Positions 25,379-33,464 of a DNA stretch of 64,000 nt are shown here, in pieces (position 1 is the first letter of the stretch; each line of letters starts with the position of its first letter). The position numbers and the translations under genes were made by a program. The stretch spans positions 1 to 64,000 of the forward strand of contig CAYMYN010000006.1 in NCBI GenBank assembly GCA_964394665.1, in the 5' to 3' direction. This stretch comes from CAYMYN01 sp964394665 (lineage in GTDB: Bacteria > Planctomycetota > UBA1135 > GCA-002686595). Below the pieces are notes generated by a model. It searched no databases. It was not told the DNA's origin and worked only from the letters and a program-made list of their open reading frames with translations.

Positions 25379-28300
25379 ATGCCCAAGCCCGTCTCACCCG
25401 GCCCGCGGCGCCGCCCGGCGTCGGCCCTCCCCCTCGGCCTGGCCCTGGCCGGGATCGCGCTGCTACTCCCGGGCTGCGACAACCCGGCCTGCGTCTTCGG
25501 CGGCGACTGCTCCAACCGCGGCCAGGACGGGGTGGATCCCCTCGGGCCACCGGCGACCGTGCCCCTGGACGGGGAGTGGATCGCCCCCGGTGCCCCGACG
25601 GTGAGCGCGGTCTTCCCCAGCGGCACCGGGGCCAGCTCGTCCACGCCGATCGTGATCCGCTTCAGCGAGTCGATCGCGCCCCAGACCCTCGATGGGAACT
25701 TCGAGCTCGTGCAGGAGCTCACCGACGTCCCGCCCGGGGCGCCCACTACGGCCCCGCCGGTGCCGCTCACGGGCGCGCTCGTGGGGGACGGGCGCATGGC
25801 GGTCCTGTTCCCGGTGGTGTTGGTCGCGGAGGCCACCTACCGGGTCACGCTCAAGAGCGGCGCGAGCGTCACCGACCTCACCGGACAGGTTCTGACCGGG
25901 CCCAGCTCGGGGGTGCTCGGGACCTTCACGGTCGCGGCGGAGAACCCCGCGGCCCCGCGGGTGGTCGCCACCTGGCCGCCGGCGGGCGTCACCGACGCCA
26001 GCACGATCACCGAGATCGCCGTGGTCTTCGACCGGCCGATCAACCCCCTGACCGTCAACGCGCTCTCCTTCCAGATCTACTCCGGCGGGCTGCCGCCGGC
26101 CTTCGATCCGCCGCGCCAGATGCTGTCGGTCGCCGGACCCTTCGGCGGCGACGTGACCGAGCCGCGGGTCTGGACCTGGCGCAGCGTCGACCCCGCCGGC
26201 ACGCCCCAGCCGCTGTTCGCGGAGGATTCGGTCGAGGTCCTGCTCTCGCCCGAGTTCGGCGCCGCGATCGAAGCGCCGAACGGGGCGGAGCTCGCGCCCT
26301 TCGACTTGCTCTTCGACACCTCCGCGGTCGAGTTGCCCCTGGGGGCCGAGCTGGTCTCCGGCTCGCCCGAGGTCCCCGAGGACGCGATCGGGCGGGCCCA
26401 GCTCGACGGGACGGCGCCGCTGATGGTGCTCGTGCGCCTGGCCCAGCCCGCGCTCGCCGGCGATCGCCTGCGCATCCTGCTCTTCGGGCGGGACCACGGC
26501 ACGGTTCCACGCCTGCGCGCCCTGAGCCGCGAGATCGAGCTGACGGCGGGCGAGGACGAGGTGTTGCTCGAGGAGGCCGAGCTGGACCTCGTCGAGACCC
26601 TGGCCCCCCTGCGGGCGCGCTTCATCGACGGCGAGATCGCCTTCGCGTTCCAGCACCTGCGCGGACCCGGCATTCGCCCGGTGCGCATGCTCGACACCGA
26701 TCCCTCCACGCCGGGGGCGCAGTCGCCGGAGCTCGACACGCGCGCGCCGCTGGTGCAGGGTTTGGGCCTCGAGGGCACGACCCTCGACCTGCGCTCGGAC
26801 CTGCGCGACCTGGTGGTCTCCGGCCGGGCCGACGAGGCCATCCGGGCCGTGCGCGTCGAAGCCCTGCTATCGGGTGGGGACGAGGACAACGGCATCCTGC
26901 CGCCGGCGATCGCGGCGGACTCCGTCGGGCGTTTCGTGGCCCGACCGATCCAGCTCGGCCTGATCGATCCGAGCGAAGGCGCGATCCCGGTGCTGGTGAC
27001 GGTCTACGACCGCGCGCTCAACCCCTCGGCGCCCTTCGCCGGCACCTACACCCAGGTCGGCGCGGTCGGCCCGGGCCCGCTGGTGCCCGGGGACAACGTC
27101 GAGGTGCGCGTCGTCTCGAGCTCGACCCTGGCCCCGATCTCCGGCGCGCGTGTGTTCACGCACGAAGACGACGCCGGCGTCGTGACGCCGATCGACCTGG
27201 CGCTGACCGACGCGGCGGGCATCGCGACGGTGGCCTCCGCATCCCTGGGCGAGACGATCCTCACGGTCGAGGCCGCGGGCCACGACCTGTTCAGCTTCCA
27301 CGGCCTCGCCGCCGCGCGCCTGGACGTGCTGCTCCGGCCCACGCTCCCCGCGACCGGCCTGGTCGCCCTGGCCGTGACCTCGCCGCTCGAGGACCTGCCG
27401 CTGCTCAGCGTCCTGGCCTCCGACTCACGCCGCGCTCCGGAGTTGGGGCCCACCGTCCAGGCCCAGAACTGTTTCTTCAACCCCTTCACGCAGATCACCG
27501 AGTGCGCGTTCCAACCCTTCCCGGTCGGCGCGCGGACGGCGGGAGCGCTCTCGATCTTCGCCCTCAACCTCTCGGCCGGGAACTCGCCGACCTTCGCGCA
27601 GTTGTTCCTGCGGGGCTTCGTGCTCGAGCTGCCCCTGGGCCCGATCCCGCCGGGAGAGACCCAGCCCCTGTTCCTCGAGGTCCCGGCCCTGCTCGACGCC
27701 GTCGGCGCGGACCCCGAGCGGGCCGCGATCGACGTCGCCGCGCACGGCCTGGTCGCGGGCGCCAGCGTGCCGGGGCTCAACCACCTGGCCCTCTCGGGGA
27801 CACCGCGCATCAGCGTGCACGCGTTGGCCCACGGCATCCCCGCGCCGCTCCAGGTCGGTTCCGGCCGGGCCTTCCAGGTGGACCCCGAGTCGTGGATCGT
27901 GCGCTCCGCCTTCGCGGGCGTCGCCGACGGCGTGCAGAACGGCCCGGACGATGCGCTGGGGGAGTTGGTCGAGCGCGGCACGATCGAGGACGATCTCTTC
28001 CTGCAGGCCGAGCTCGTCGACCTCGCGGGCAACCGCGCCGGCGCCCGCGCGCGGTTCTCGACCACGAACCTCGTGCTCGACCCGCCCGGGGTGCCGACGA
28101 TCCTCGGCGCGACGTTCGAGGGCGGTTCGGGATCCCTGGCCTTCAGCGTCAGCGCCGCGGACCGCCTCTTCGACGCCGACGGCCAGCCGGGACTGCACCG
28201 CGTGCGCCTCACCGACGGCGCAGGCCGCGGCTGGGACCTGTGGCGCGTCGATGCCCCGGATGCCGCGGGTGGCACGCTCTCGGCCCTGTTCCCCGACGTC

Positions 28301-28465
28301 GCCGCCCTCGGCGGCCAGGGCCTGGCCGGCAGCGGGGCGTTCGCGGCCGCCGCCTCGAGCGTGGCCTGGCCCGACCTCGACCCGCAGGCGTTCCTCTGGA
28401 GCGACGTGGGCCGGCTGCGCGAGCTCTTCTCGGCCTCGGCGCCCCTGCCGTTCACCGCGCCCTGA
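25379..28465 (+). CDS. Large lipoprotein with Ig-like (SbsA/Big_5-type) domains
   Basis: 1028 residues. A signal peptide ends in the lipobox LLLPGC, so Cys33 would be lipidated. Right after it a Cys-rich stretch (CDNPACVFGGDC) precedes a Pro-rich linker. About 65-175 (PTVSAVFPSGTGASSSTPIV then IRFSESIAPQTLDG) and 178-290 (PRVVATWPPAGVTDASTITE then IAVVFDRPINPLTV) are Big_5/SbsA Ig-like domains, common in surface proteins. A carboxypeptidase-regulatory-like segment follows (VEVRVVSSSTLAPISGARVF, ALTDAAGIATVASA). The last third is beta-rich and not recognised. It is probably an outer-membrane or surface lipoprotein. No catalytic motif was seen. Confidence 0.8.
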   Translation: MPKPVSPGPRRRPASALPLGLALAGIALLLPGCDNPACVFGGDCSNRGQDGVDPLGPPATVPLDGEWIAPGAPTVSAVFPSGTGASSSTPIVIRFSESIAPQTLDGNFELVQELTDVPPGAPTTAPPVPLTGALVGDGRMAVLFPVVLVAEATYRVTLKSGASVTDLTGQVLTGPSSGVLGTFTVAAENPAAPRVVATWPPAGVTDASTITEIAVVFDRPINPLTVNALSFQIYSGGLPPAFDPPRQMLSVAGPFGGDVTEPRVWTWRSVDPAGTPQPLFAEDSVEVLLSPEFGAAIEAPNGAELAPFDLLFDTSAVELPLGAELVSGSPEVPEDAIGRAQLDGTAPLMVLVRLAQPALAGDRLRILLFGRDHGTVPRLRALSREIELTAGEDEVLLEEAELDLVETLAPLRARFIDGEIAFAFQHLRGPGIRPVRMLDTDPSTPGAQSPELDTRAPLVQGLGLEGTTLDLRSDLRDLVVSGRADEAIRAVRVEALLSGGDEDNGILPPAIAADSVGRFVARPIQLGLIDPSEGAIPVLVTVYDRALNPSAPFAGTYTQVGAVGPGPLVPGDNVEVRVVSSSTLAPISGARVFTHEDDAGVVTPIDLALTDAAGIATVASASLGETILTVEAAGHDLFSFHGLAAARLDVLLRPTLPATGLVALAVTSPLEDLPLLSVLASDSRRAPELGPTVQAQNCFFNPFTQITECAFQPFPVGARTAGALSIFALNLSAGNSPTFAQLFLRGFVLELPLGPIPPGETQPLFLEVPALLDAVGADPERAAIDVAAHGLVAGASVPGLNHLALSGTPRISVHALAHGIPAPLQVGSGRAFQVDPESWIVRSAFAGVADGVQNGPDDALGELVERGTIEDDLFLQAELVDLAGNRAGARARFSTTNLVLDPPGVPTILGATFEGGSGSLAFSVSAADRLFDADGQPGLHRVRLTDGAGRGWDLWRVDAPDAAGGTLSALFPDVAALGGQGLAGSGAFAAAASSVAWPDLDPQAFLWSDVGRLRELFSASAPLPFTAP

Positions 28466-28527
28466 ACGCTCCGGATCCGGGGGGAAACGCCGTTCCCGGC
28501 TCGATTCCTTCGCCCGCGTCGCCGCGC

Positions 28528-28533
28528 TAGACT
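28528..28533 (+). promoter_or_regulatory. TAGACT -10-like element before a lipoprotein gene
   Basis: The hexamer TAGACT lies 53 bases before the start at 28586 in the only gap (120 bp) between two plus-strand genes. No convincing -35 was found, so it is supported mainly by recurrence of the motif in the window. Confidence 0.35.
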
Positions 28534-28585
28534 CCGTCCTCGCGCCGCGCCCGACGGATTCCCAGCCGATGGAGGCTCTCCCCTG

Positions 28586-29194
28586 ATGCACACCCGCCGA
28601 CTCCTCCCGTTCCTCGCGCTCGCCCTGGCGCTCGGGGCCTGCCGCTCCCTGCCGACCCCCCGGGGAACCGGCGTCGAGACGCTCTACGACGGGCCCCTGG
28701 CCCAGGCTGCGCCGGTGGACGTGGTCGTCGCCCCGATCGAGGTCCGCTCGGCGACCGGGGACGTGCCCGTCGACCTGCTGCGGGATGCGTTCCAGCGTGC
28801 CCTGGTGAAGCGCCGCTACAGCCCGCTGGCCACCGCCTACGTCGACCAGGCGGTGCAGCGCGGCGAGGAGTCGGGCGGCGCCCGGGCCGCGGAGGCCTCC
28901 TACCGGCCCGGTTCCCTGGGCGAGGACGCCGTGCTGCGGGTGCTCGTGCAGTCCTGGGACGACTCGCTCTTCAAGACCCACGCGACGATCACGGCCGAGC
29001 TCGACGCCTACATGCTCGACAGCGCCGGCGGCCCCGAGCTGTGGGCCGGTCGCGTGCGCAAGCGCATCAACCTGACCTCGCACCTCACGCGGGCGGCCAC
29101 GGACCGGGCCCTGCTGGCCATCGGCTGCGACGACCTGGCCGAGGAACTCCTGGCGGCCATGCCCGCCCGCACCGCCAAGCCGGGCCGGCCCTGA
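28586..29194 (+). CDS. Putative lipoprotein
   Basis: 202 residues. Signal peptide MHTRRLLPFLALALALGAC ends in lipobox LGAC with Cys19 as the modified residue. The mature part has an alternating alpha/beta pattern (VDVVVAPIEVRSATG, LLRDAFQRALVKRRYSPLAT, DAVLRVLVQSWDDSLFKTHA, TITAELDAYML, GRVRKRINLTSHL). This pattern recalls small envelope lipoproteins that resemble TolB N-terminal or GNA1162-like folds (AP-with-new-strand, LL..AL..R.YS.L). That resemblance is not strong enough to name a family. It is probably periplasmic-side membrane anchored. It is followed by the rpsO promoter region. Confidence 0.65.
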   Translation: MHTRRLLPFLALALALGACRSLPTPRGTGVETLYDGPLAQAAPVDVVVAPIEVRSATGDVPVDLLRDAFQRALVKRRYSPLATAYVDQAVQRGEESGGARAAEASYRPGSLGEDAVLRVLVQSWDDSLFKTHATITAELDAYMLDSAGGPELWAGRVRKRINLTSHLTRAATDRALLAIGCDDLAEELLAAMPARTAKPGRP

Positions 29195-29247
29195 CCCCCT
29201 GACCCCCTGGGGCCCCCGGAGGCCGCGCCCCGGTCGGGGGCAGGCCC

Positions 29248-29276
29248 TGGAGACGGGCTGCGCGCGCGGGTAGACT
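29248..29276 (+). promoter_or_regulatory. Candidate promoter of rpsO
   Basis: TGGAGA (29248-29253) and TAGACT (29271-29276) with a 17-base spacer, 4/6 matches to the -35 consensus. It would give a leader of about 165 nt before the rpsO ATG, long enough for the autoregulatory structures known in rpsO leaders elsewhere. Several GC-rich hairpins are possible but none was identified as an S15 site. Confidence 0.4.
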
Positions 29277-29447
29277 CCTCCGCGCTCGACCGGGCCCGGC
29301 CCTCCCAGCCGGACCCGCCTGCCGGTTCCCAGCCGCCCCTCGGCGGCGCCGGCGCACCCCGTCACCGGGGGTCCCCCGCGGACCTCCTGGGGCGCGGGCA
29401 AGTCCTCCGAGCGCAGCGGCCAGGGGCCGCCGGGAATCCCACGCGTC

Positions 29448-29717
29448 ATGGCACTCACCGCCGAACACAAGCGTCAGGTCATCCAGGACTTCGCCCGCGA
29501 GGCGGGCGACACCGGCTCGCCGGAGGTCCAAGTGGCGCTGCTCTCCGCGCACATCACCAACCTGACCGAGCACCTCAAGGTCCACCGCAAGGACTTCACC
29601 ACCCGGCGCGGCCTGCTGATCATGGTCGGTCAGCGCAGCAAGCTGCTGCGCTACCTGCGCACGACCGCGCCCGAGCGGTACAAGGACCTCATCAGCCGTC
29701 TCGGTCTGCGCCGCTAG
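29448..29717 (+). CDS. rpsO: 30S ribosomal protein S15
   Basis: 89 residues, exactly the usual S15 length. It begins ALTAEHKRQVIQDFAREAGD and continues TGSPEVQVALLSAHITNLTE, LKVHRKDFTTRRGLLIMVGQ and RSKLLRYLR, the conserved 16S rRNA-binding helices. It binds the central domain of 16S rRNA early in 30S assembly. It precedes pnp as in many bacteria, but with an unusually long gap of 424 bp. Confidence 0.99.
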   Translation: MALTAEHKRQVIQDFAREAGDTGSPEVQVALLSAHITNLTEHLKVHRKDFTTRRGLLIMVGQRSKLLRYLRTTAPERYKDLISRLGLRR

Positions 29718-30141
29718 ATCGCCGTTCGATTGCCCGTACCTCCCGCAGCGTTCCGTAGGGATCGACGATCCCGGCCCCAGGGCCGGGTTCCGCGGGAGCA
29801 CGTTCACGCGCCGCCCATGGACCTCCGCCCAGCGACGGGGTCCCTCGGGCGGCGCGCTCCGTTCCAATCCTCCCGCGTTCCTCGCACCGTCCGTCCGCGT
29901 CGATCGCCCTGGGCGCTCGACCACACCCTCCGTGAGGGGGGGACGGTGCCGCGGGAGCCGCGCTCGCGCTCGTGCGCGACCGCCTGCCACCGATAGCGAA
30001 CCTATTCCATGTCGTCGAGAACGACGCGCCCGCCGAACGGCCGGCCCCTCCTCCGCGGACCGGAGCGGGACGAGCGCAGGCGGGTGGTCCGCGAGCCGGG
30101 TCACGCCGACCCGGTCCGGACTGCAACCCAGCGAGAAAGCG
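29718..30141 (+). promoter_or_regulatory. Long rpsO-pnp spacer with hairpins (pnp leader)
   Basis: 424 bp without a credible gene. Just after rpsO, GGGATC-GAC-GATCCC forms a tight hairpin (about 29757-29771). Near the pnp start, CCGGGT-N7-ACCCGG forms another. In E. coli the pnp leader is cut by RNase III and destabilised by PNPase; a comparable role here is only inference. Short in-frame ORFs in this region lack conservation signals and are not annotated. Confidence 0.4.
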
Positions 30142-32376
30142 ATGAGTAACGAAGAACTGAAATTCACCCGCGTCGAGCGGACGATCGGGGGCGTGCGGGT
30201 GGCCCTCGAGACCGGGCGGATCGCCCGACAGGCCCATGGCGCCGTGATCTGCACGGTCGGGGATTCGATGTCGTTCGCGGCGGTCGTGACCAGCAAGGGC
30301 CGCGACGATCTCGACTTCTTCCCCCTGACCGTGGACTACCGCGAGAAGACCGAGGCGGCGGGCAAGATCCCCGGCGGCTTCTTCAAGCGCGAGGGGCGGC
30401 CCAACACGAAGGAGATCCTCACCATGCGGATGACCGACCGGGCCATCCGCCCCATGTTCCCCGAGGGCTTCCGCCAGGAAGTGCAGCTCCTGACCCACGC
30501 GCTCTCCTACGACGGCGTCCGCAACAACGACATGGCCGCGATGATCGGCGGCTTCGCCGCCGTCCGTATCTCGGGCCTGCCGGTCGAGGAAACCCTGGGC
30601 GCCGTGCGCGTCGGTCACCTGGACGGCGCGCTCGTCGCGTTCCCCGAGGACAGCCGTCTGCGCGGCGAATCGCGCCTCAACCTGGTCCTCGCCGGACACC
30701 AGAAGGGCCTCAACATGGTCGAGGCCAGCGCCCTGGAGCTGACCGAGGAGGAGATCATCGACGCCCTCGAGTTCGGCCACGGCTGCATCCGCGAGATCGT
30801 GGACCTGATCGACGAGTTGGCCGCCCGAGCGGGCAAGCCGCGCATGGAGTTCAGCCCGCCCCAGGTCGATCCGACGATCCAGCGCGGCCTCGAGCGCTAT
30901 CGCTCCGAAGTCGCCGAGCGCATCCACACCCCCGGGAAGCACGAGCGTCAAGCCGCCGTCGACGCCGTGCGCGAGAAGGCCATCGCCGAGCTCACCGCGG
31001 GCATCGAGGACCCGCTCGAACTCGCCGCCCGCACCAAGGCGATCAAGAACGCCTTCTCCGACCTCAAGGGCGAGGTCGAGCGCGAGAGCATCTTGCAGGG
31101 CCGGCGCGCCGACGGACGCGGGCTGGACGAGATCCGTCCCATCTGGATCCTGCCGAACTTCATCCCGCGCCAGCACGGCTCGGTGGTCTTCACCCGCGGC
31201 GAGACCCAGGCCATGGTCAACGTGACCCTGGGCACTCCCGATGACGAGCAGATCATCGACGGGCTGGAGGACAACTACCGCAAGGCCTTCTACCTGCACT
31301 ACAACTTCCCGCCCTACAGCGTGGGCGAGACCCGGCGCATGCTCGGCCCGGGCCGGCGCGAGATCGGTCACGGCATGCTGGCCGAGCGTGCGCTGTCCGC
31401 GGTGCTGCCGAGCAAGGAGCGCTTCCCGTACACGATCCGGATCGTCTCCGACATCACCGAGTCGAACGGCTCGTCGTCGATGGCCTCGGTCTGCGGCGGG
31501 ACGCTGGCGATGATGCTCGCCGGCGTGCCGATCAGTCAGCCCGTGGCGGGTATCGCCATGGGCCTGGTGACCGACGGCGAGCGCATCGCGATCCTGTCCG
31601 ACATCACGGGCGGCGAGGACCACAACGGCGACATGGACTTCAAGGTCGCCGGCTCGGGGATCGGCATCACGGCCCTGCAGATGGACATCAAGGTCAAGAG
31701 CGTGAGCCGCGAGACCCTGGGCCGCGCCCTGACCCAGGCCAAGGAGGGTCGCCGCTACATCCTGCGCAAGATGCTCGAGGCCGTGCCGCGCCCGATGGAT
31801 TCGATCTCCGAGTTCGCCCCGCGCTTCGAGACGGTCAAGATCCCGTCCGAGAAGATCGGCTTCCTCATCGGCCCCGCGGGCAAGAACATCCGCGGCATGC
31901 AGGAGGAGTACAGCGTGCGGATCTCCGTCGACGACACGGGACTGGTCAAGGTCTTCGGGACCGACAGTCCCAAGGTGACGGCCTGCGTCAACCACATCCG
32001 CTCGATGTGCGAGACGCCCAAGATCGGCACCCGGTACCAGGGGACGGTCAAGAGCGTCCGGGACTTCGGCGCGTTCGTGGAGATCCTCCCCGGCGTCGAG
32101 GGTCTCCTGCACGTCTCCGAGATCTCCTCGGACTTCATCGAGAGCGTGACCGACGTGCTGAACGTCGGCGACCAGGTCGACGTGGTCATCACCAACGTGG
32201 ACGACCGCGGCAAGGTGCGCCTGTCGATGAAGGAGGCCTCGGAGGCGGTGGGCGCGACGGCCGCCGAAGGCGAGCGCCCTGCCTACGATCGCGGCCCGCG
32301 CGAGCGGGGCGGCGACCGGGGGGATCGGGGTGACCGCGGAGACCGCGGTGGCCGTGGGGGCCGCGGCCGGCGCTGA
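30142..32376 (+). CDS. pnp: Polyribonucleotide nucleotidyltransferase (PNPase)
   Basis: 744 residues, normal for PNPase, a phosphorolytic 3'-5' exoribonuclease. Two RNase PH cores are present (GRIARQAHGAVICTVGDSMS...; GRRADGRGLDEIRPIWILP, HGSVVFTRGETQAMVNVTLG, then DFKVAGSGIGITALQMDIK). An all-helical linker lies between them. The KH domain is KIPSEKIGFLIGPAGKNIRG and the S1 domain YQGTVKSVRDFGAFVEILPG. The C-terminus is a short tail of repeated Gly-Asp-Arg and Arg-Gly-Gly units, likely an RNA- or degradosome-contact element. I chose ATG 30142 because MSNEELKFTRVERTIGG matches the family start. A strong terminator-like hairpin follows at 32397. Confidence 0.98.
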   Translation: MSNEELKFTRVERTIGGVRVALETGRIARQAHGAVICTVGDSMSFAAVVTSKGRDDLDFFPLTVDYREKTEAAGKIPGGFFKREGRPNTKEILTMRMTDRAIRPMFPEGFRQEVQLLTHALSYDGVRNNDMAAMIGGFAAVRISGLPVEETLGAVRVGHLDGALVAFPEDSRLRGESRLNLVLAGHQKGLNMVEASALELTEEEIIDALEFGHGCIREIVDLIDELAARAGKPRMEFSPPQVDPTIQRGLERYRSEVAERIHTPGKHERQAAVDAVREKAIAELTAGIEDPLELAARTKAIKNAFSDLKGEVERESILQGRRADGRGLDEIRPIWILPNFIPRQHGSVVFTRGETQAMVNVTLGTPDDEQIIDGLEDNYRKAFYLHYNFPPYSVGETRRMLGPGRREIGHGMLAERALSAVLPSKERFPYTIRIVSDITESNGSSSMASVCGGTLAMMLAGVPISQPVAGIAMGLVTDGERIAILSDITGGEDHNGDMDFKVAGSGIGITALQMDIKVKSVSRETLGRALTQAKEGRRYILRKMLEAVPRPMDSISEFAPRFETVKIPSEKIGFLIGPAGKNIRGMQEEYSVRISVDDTGLVKVFGTDSPKVTACVNHIRSMCETPKIGTRYQGTVKSVRDFGAFVEILPGVEGLLHVSEISSDFIESVTDVLNVGDQVDVVITNVDDRGKVRLSMKEASEAVGATAAEGERPAYDRGPRERGGDRGDRGDRGDRGGRGGRGRR

Positions 32377-32396
32377 TCCGCGCCGCCGTCCCCGAT

Positions 32397-32439
32397 GGGC
32401 GAGGCCCCACCCCGGTTCCCCCGGGGTGGGGCCTCGCCC
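32397..32439 (+). terminator. Hairpin after pnp
   Basis: A perfect 19-bp stem: arm 32397-32415 (starting GGGCGAGGCCCC), 5-base loop, arm 32421-32439. It begins 20 bases after the pnp stop. There is no T-run, as is common for stem-only terminators in GC-rich genomes. Confidence 0.7.
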
Positions 32440-32833
32440 GTTGGGGCCCCCTCCGCGGGCGGCGACCCGCCGAAACCGGCTTCCCAGGCCCGACTCCGAT
32501 GTGGGGCGTCGGGGAGTCTCCAGCGGAAAGCTGTCCACCCCGCGGCTTCGCCGACCGAAAAGACACGGTCGGTCCGTCCCCGCCCGGGGAGGCAGGGGTG
32601 CTCCGCCCCCTTCCCCAGGCTCACCCCATCCAGATGCCTCTGGGGAGGGTGCAGGGGCCGGATGAGGTTTTTTTCACCACGGGATCGGGACGCGGGGAGG
32701 GGGCTCTGCCATGATCGGGGTGTGCCCCGGTCGATCCGGCAGGTCACTCTCCCTCGCTCGGAGGCCCGCCGGGGCCCCGCTCGCGCGGGCAGGCGGCCCC
32801 GGGTACGGCCCGATCGGGGACTTGGTCTGGATC
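32440..32833 (+). other. Structured non-coding stretch upstream of a small exported protein
   Basis: About 390 bp without a convincing gene. CCGACCG (32551-32557) pairs with CGGTCGG (32566-32572) around an A-rich loop. Further on, CCCTTCCCCAG (32608-32618) pairs with CTGGGGAGGG (32640-32649, one bulge). T7 at 32668-32674 follows about 18 bases later. The series could be a terminator/antiterminator leader or a small RNA. No known riboswitch class was recognised. Confidence 0.35.
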
Positions 32834-33322
32834 ATGACGCACACCCACTGGAACACCCTCCGGAGCCGCTGCCTGGCCGGCGCGGCTTCGATTCTGCTGG
32901 CGCTCGGCGCCGGGGCGACCCCGTCCGAAGTGCCCGCGGCGGCCGGCGACCAGCCCATCCCCCTCGCCCCGGGGGCCGGAGCCGTCTCGGAACCCGCGGC
33001 CTCCCCGTCCGCCGGGTGGATCGCCGACGAGGCGGACAACGTCTGTGGCGTGCGTTCGTCCCGGCACATCACCAACCCGGCTACCCTGCGCTACTCGGAG
33101 CTGCTCGACGCGACCCCCGAGGTCCAGCGCATGAAGCGCGACGGCATCACCCGCGAGTCGGCCCAGGGTCAGGTCCTGTACGCGGCGGCGGTCGATCGGG
33201 TCTCCAAGGCCGCCCAGCGCGTGATGCAGGCCAGGTCCCACTGCAGCGTCTGGAAGCAGGTGCGCCACCAGGACGGCCGCGCGGTCCCCGACATCAGCAG
33301 CGAAGTCAAAGCCGAGCTTTGA
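32834..33322 (+). CDS. Small exported protein of unknown function
   Basis: 162 residues. I chose ATG 32834 because MTHTHWNTLRSRCLAGAASI then LLALGAGA reads as a signal peptide, whereas the 41 residues upstream do not. The mature part starts Pro/Ala-rich and then has a conserved-looking domain: DNVCGVRSSRHITNPATLRY, SELLDATPEVQRMKRDGI, then AAVDRVSKAAQRVMQARSHC. The two cysteines could form a disulfide. A hairpin with a short T-tail follows at 33399-33431. I do not recognise the family. It may be monocistronic. Confidence 0.6.
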   Translation: MTHTHWNTLRSRCLAGAASILLALGAGATPSEVPAAAGDQPIPLAPGAGAVSEPAASPSAGWIADEADNVCGVRSSRHITNPATLRYSELLDATPEVQRMKRDGITRESAQGQVLYAAAVDRVSKAAQRVMQARSHCSVWKQVRHQDGRAVPDISSEVKAEL

Positions 33323-33398
33323 GCTCCGACGAGCGGCTCGCCCGGGGGTGGCAGGAACCTCAGGGGCGGGTCGATGCCCTCGCCGGGGGCGCCCTTCC

Positions 33399-33431
33399 AA
33401 CGCAGGGGTCCGTGGATCGGACCCCTGCGTT
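33399..33431 (+). terminator. Intrinsic-type terminator
   Basis: 14-bp perfect stem (AACGCAGGGGTCCG at 33399-33412 with its complement at 33418-33431), 5-base loop, then CGTTT. It separates the small exported protein from the secretin genes. Confidence 0.7.
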
Positions 33432-33464
33432 CGTTTAGAACGGCGTCTCCCCGTGCCTTGACCG

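Noticed and set aside
29730..29996. Small plus-strand ORF in the rpsO-pnp spacer
   Set aside because: Arg/Pro-rich translation with no motif, and the sequence is better explained as a structured leader.
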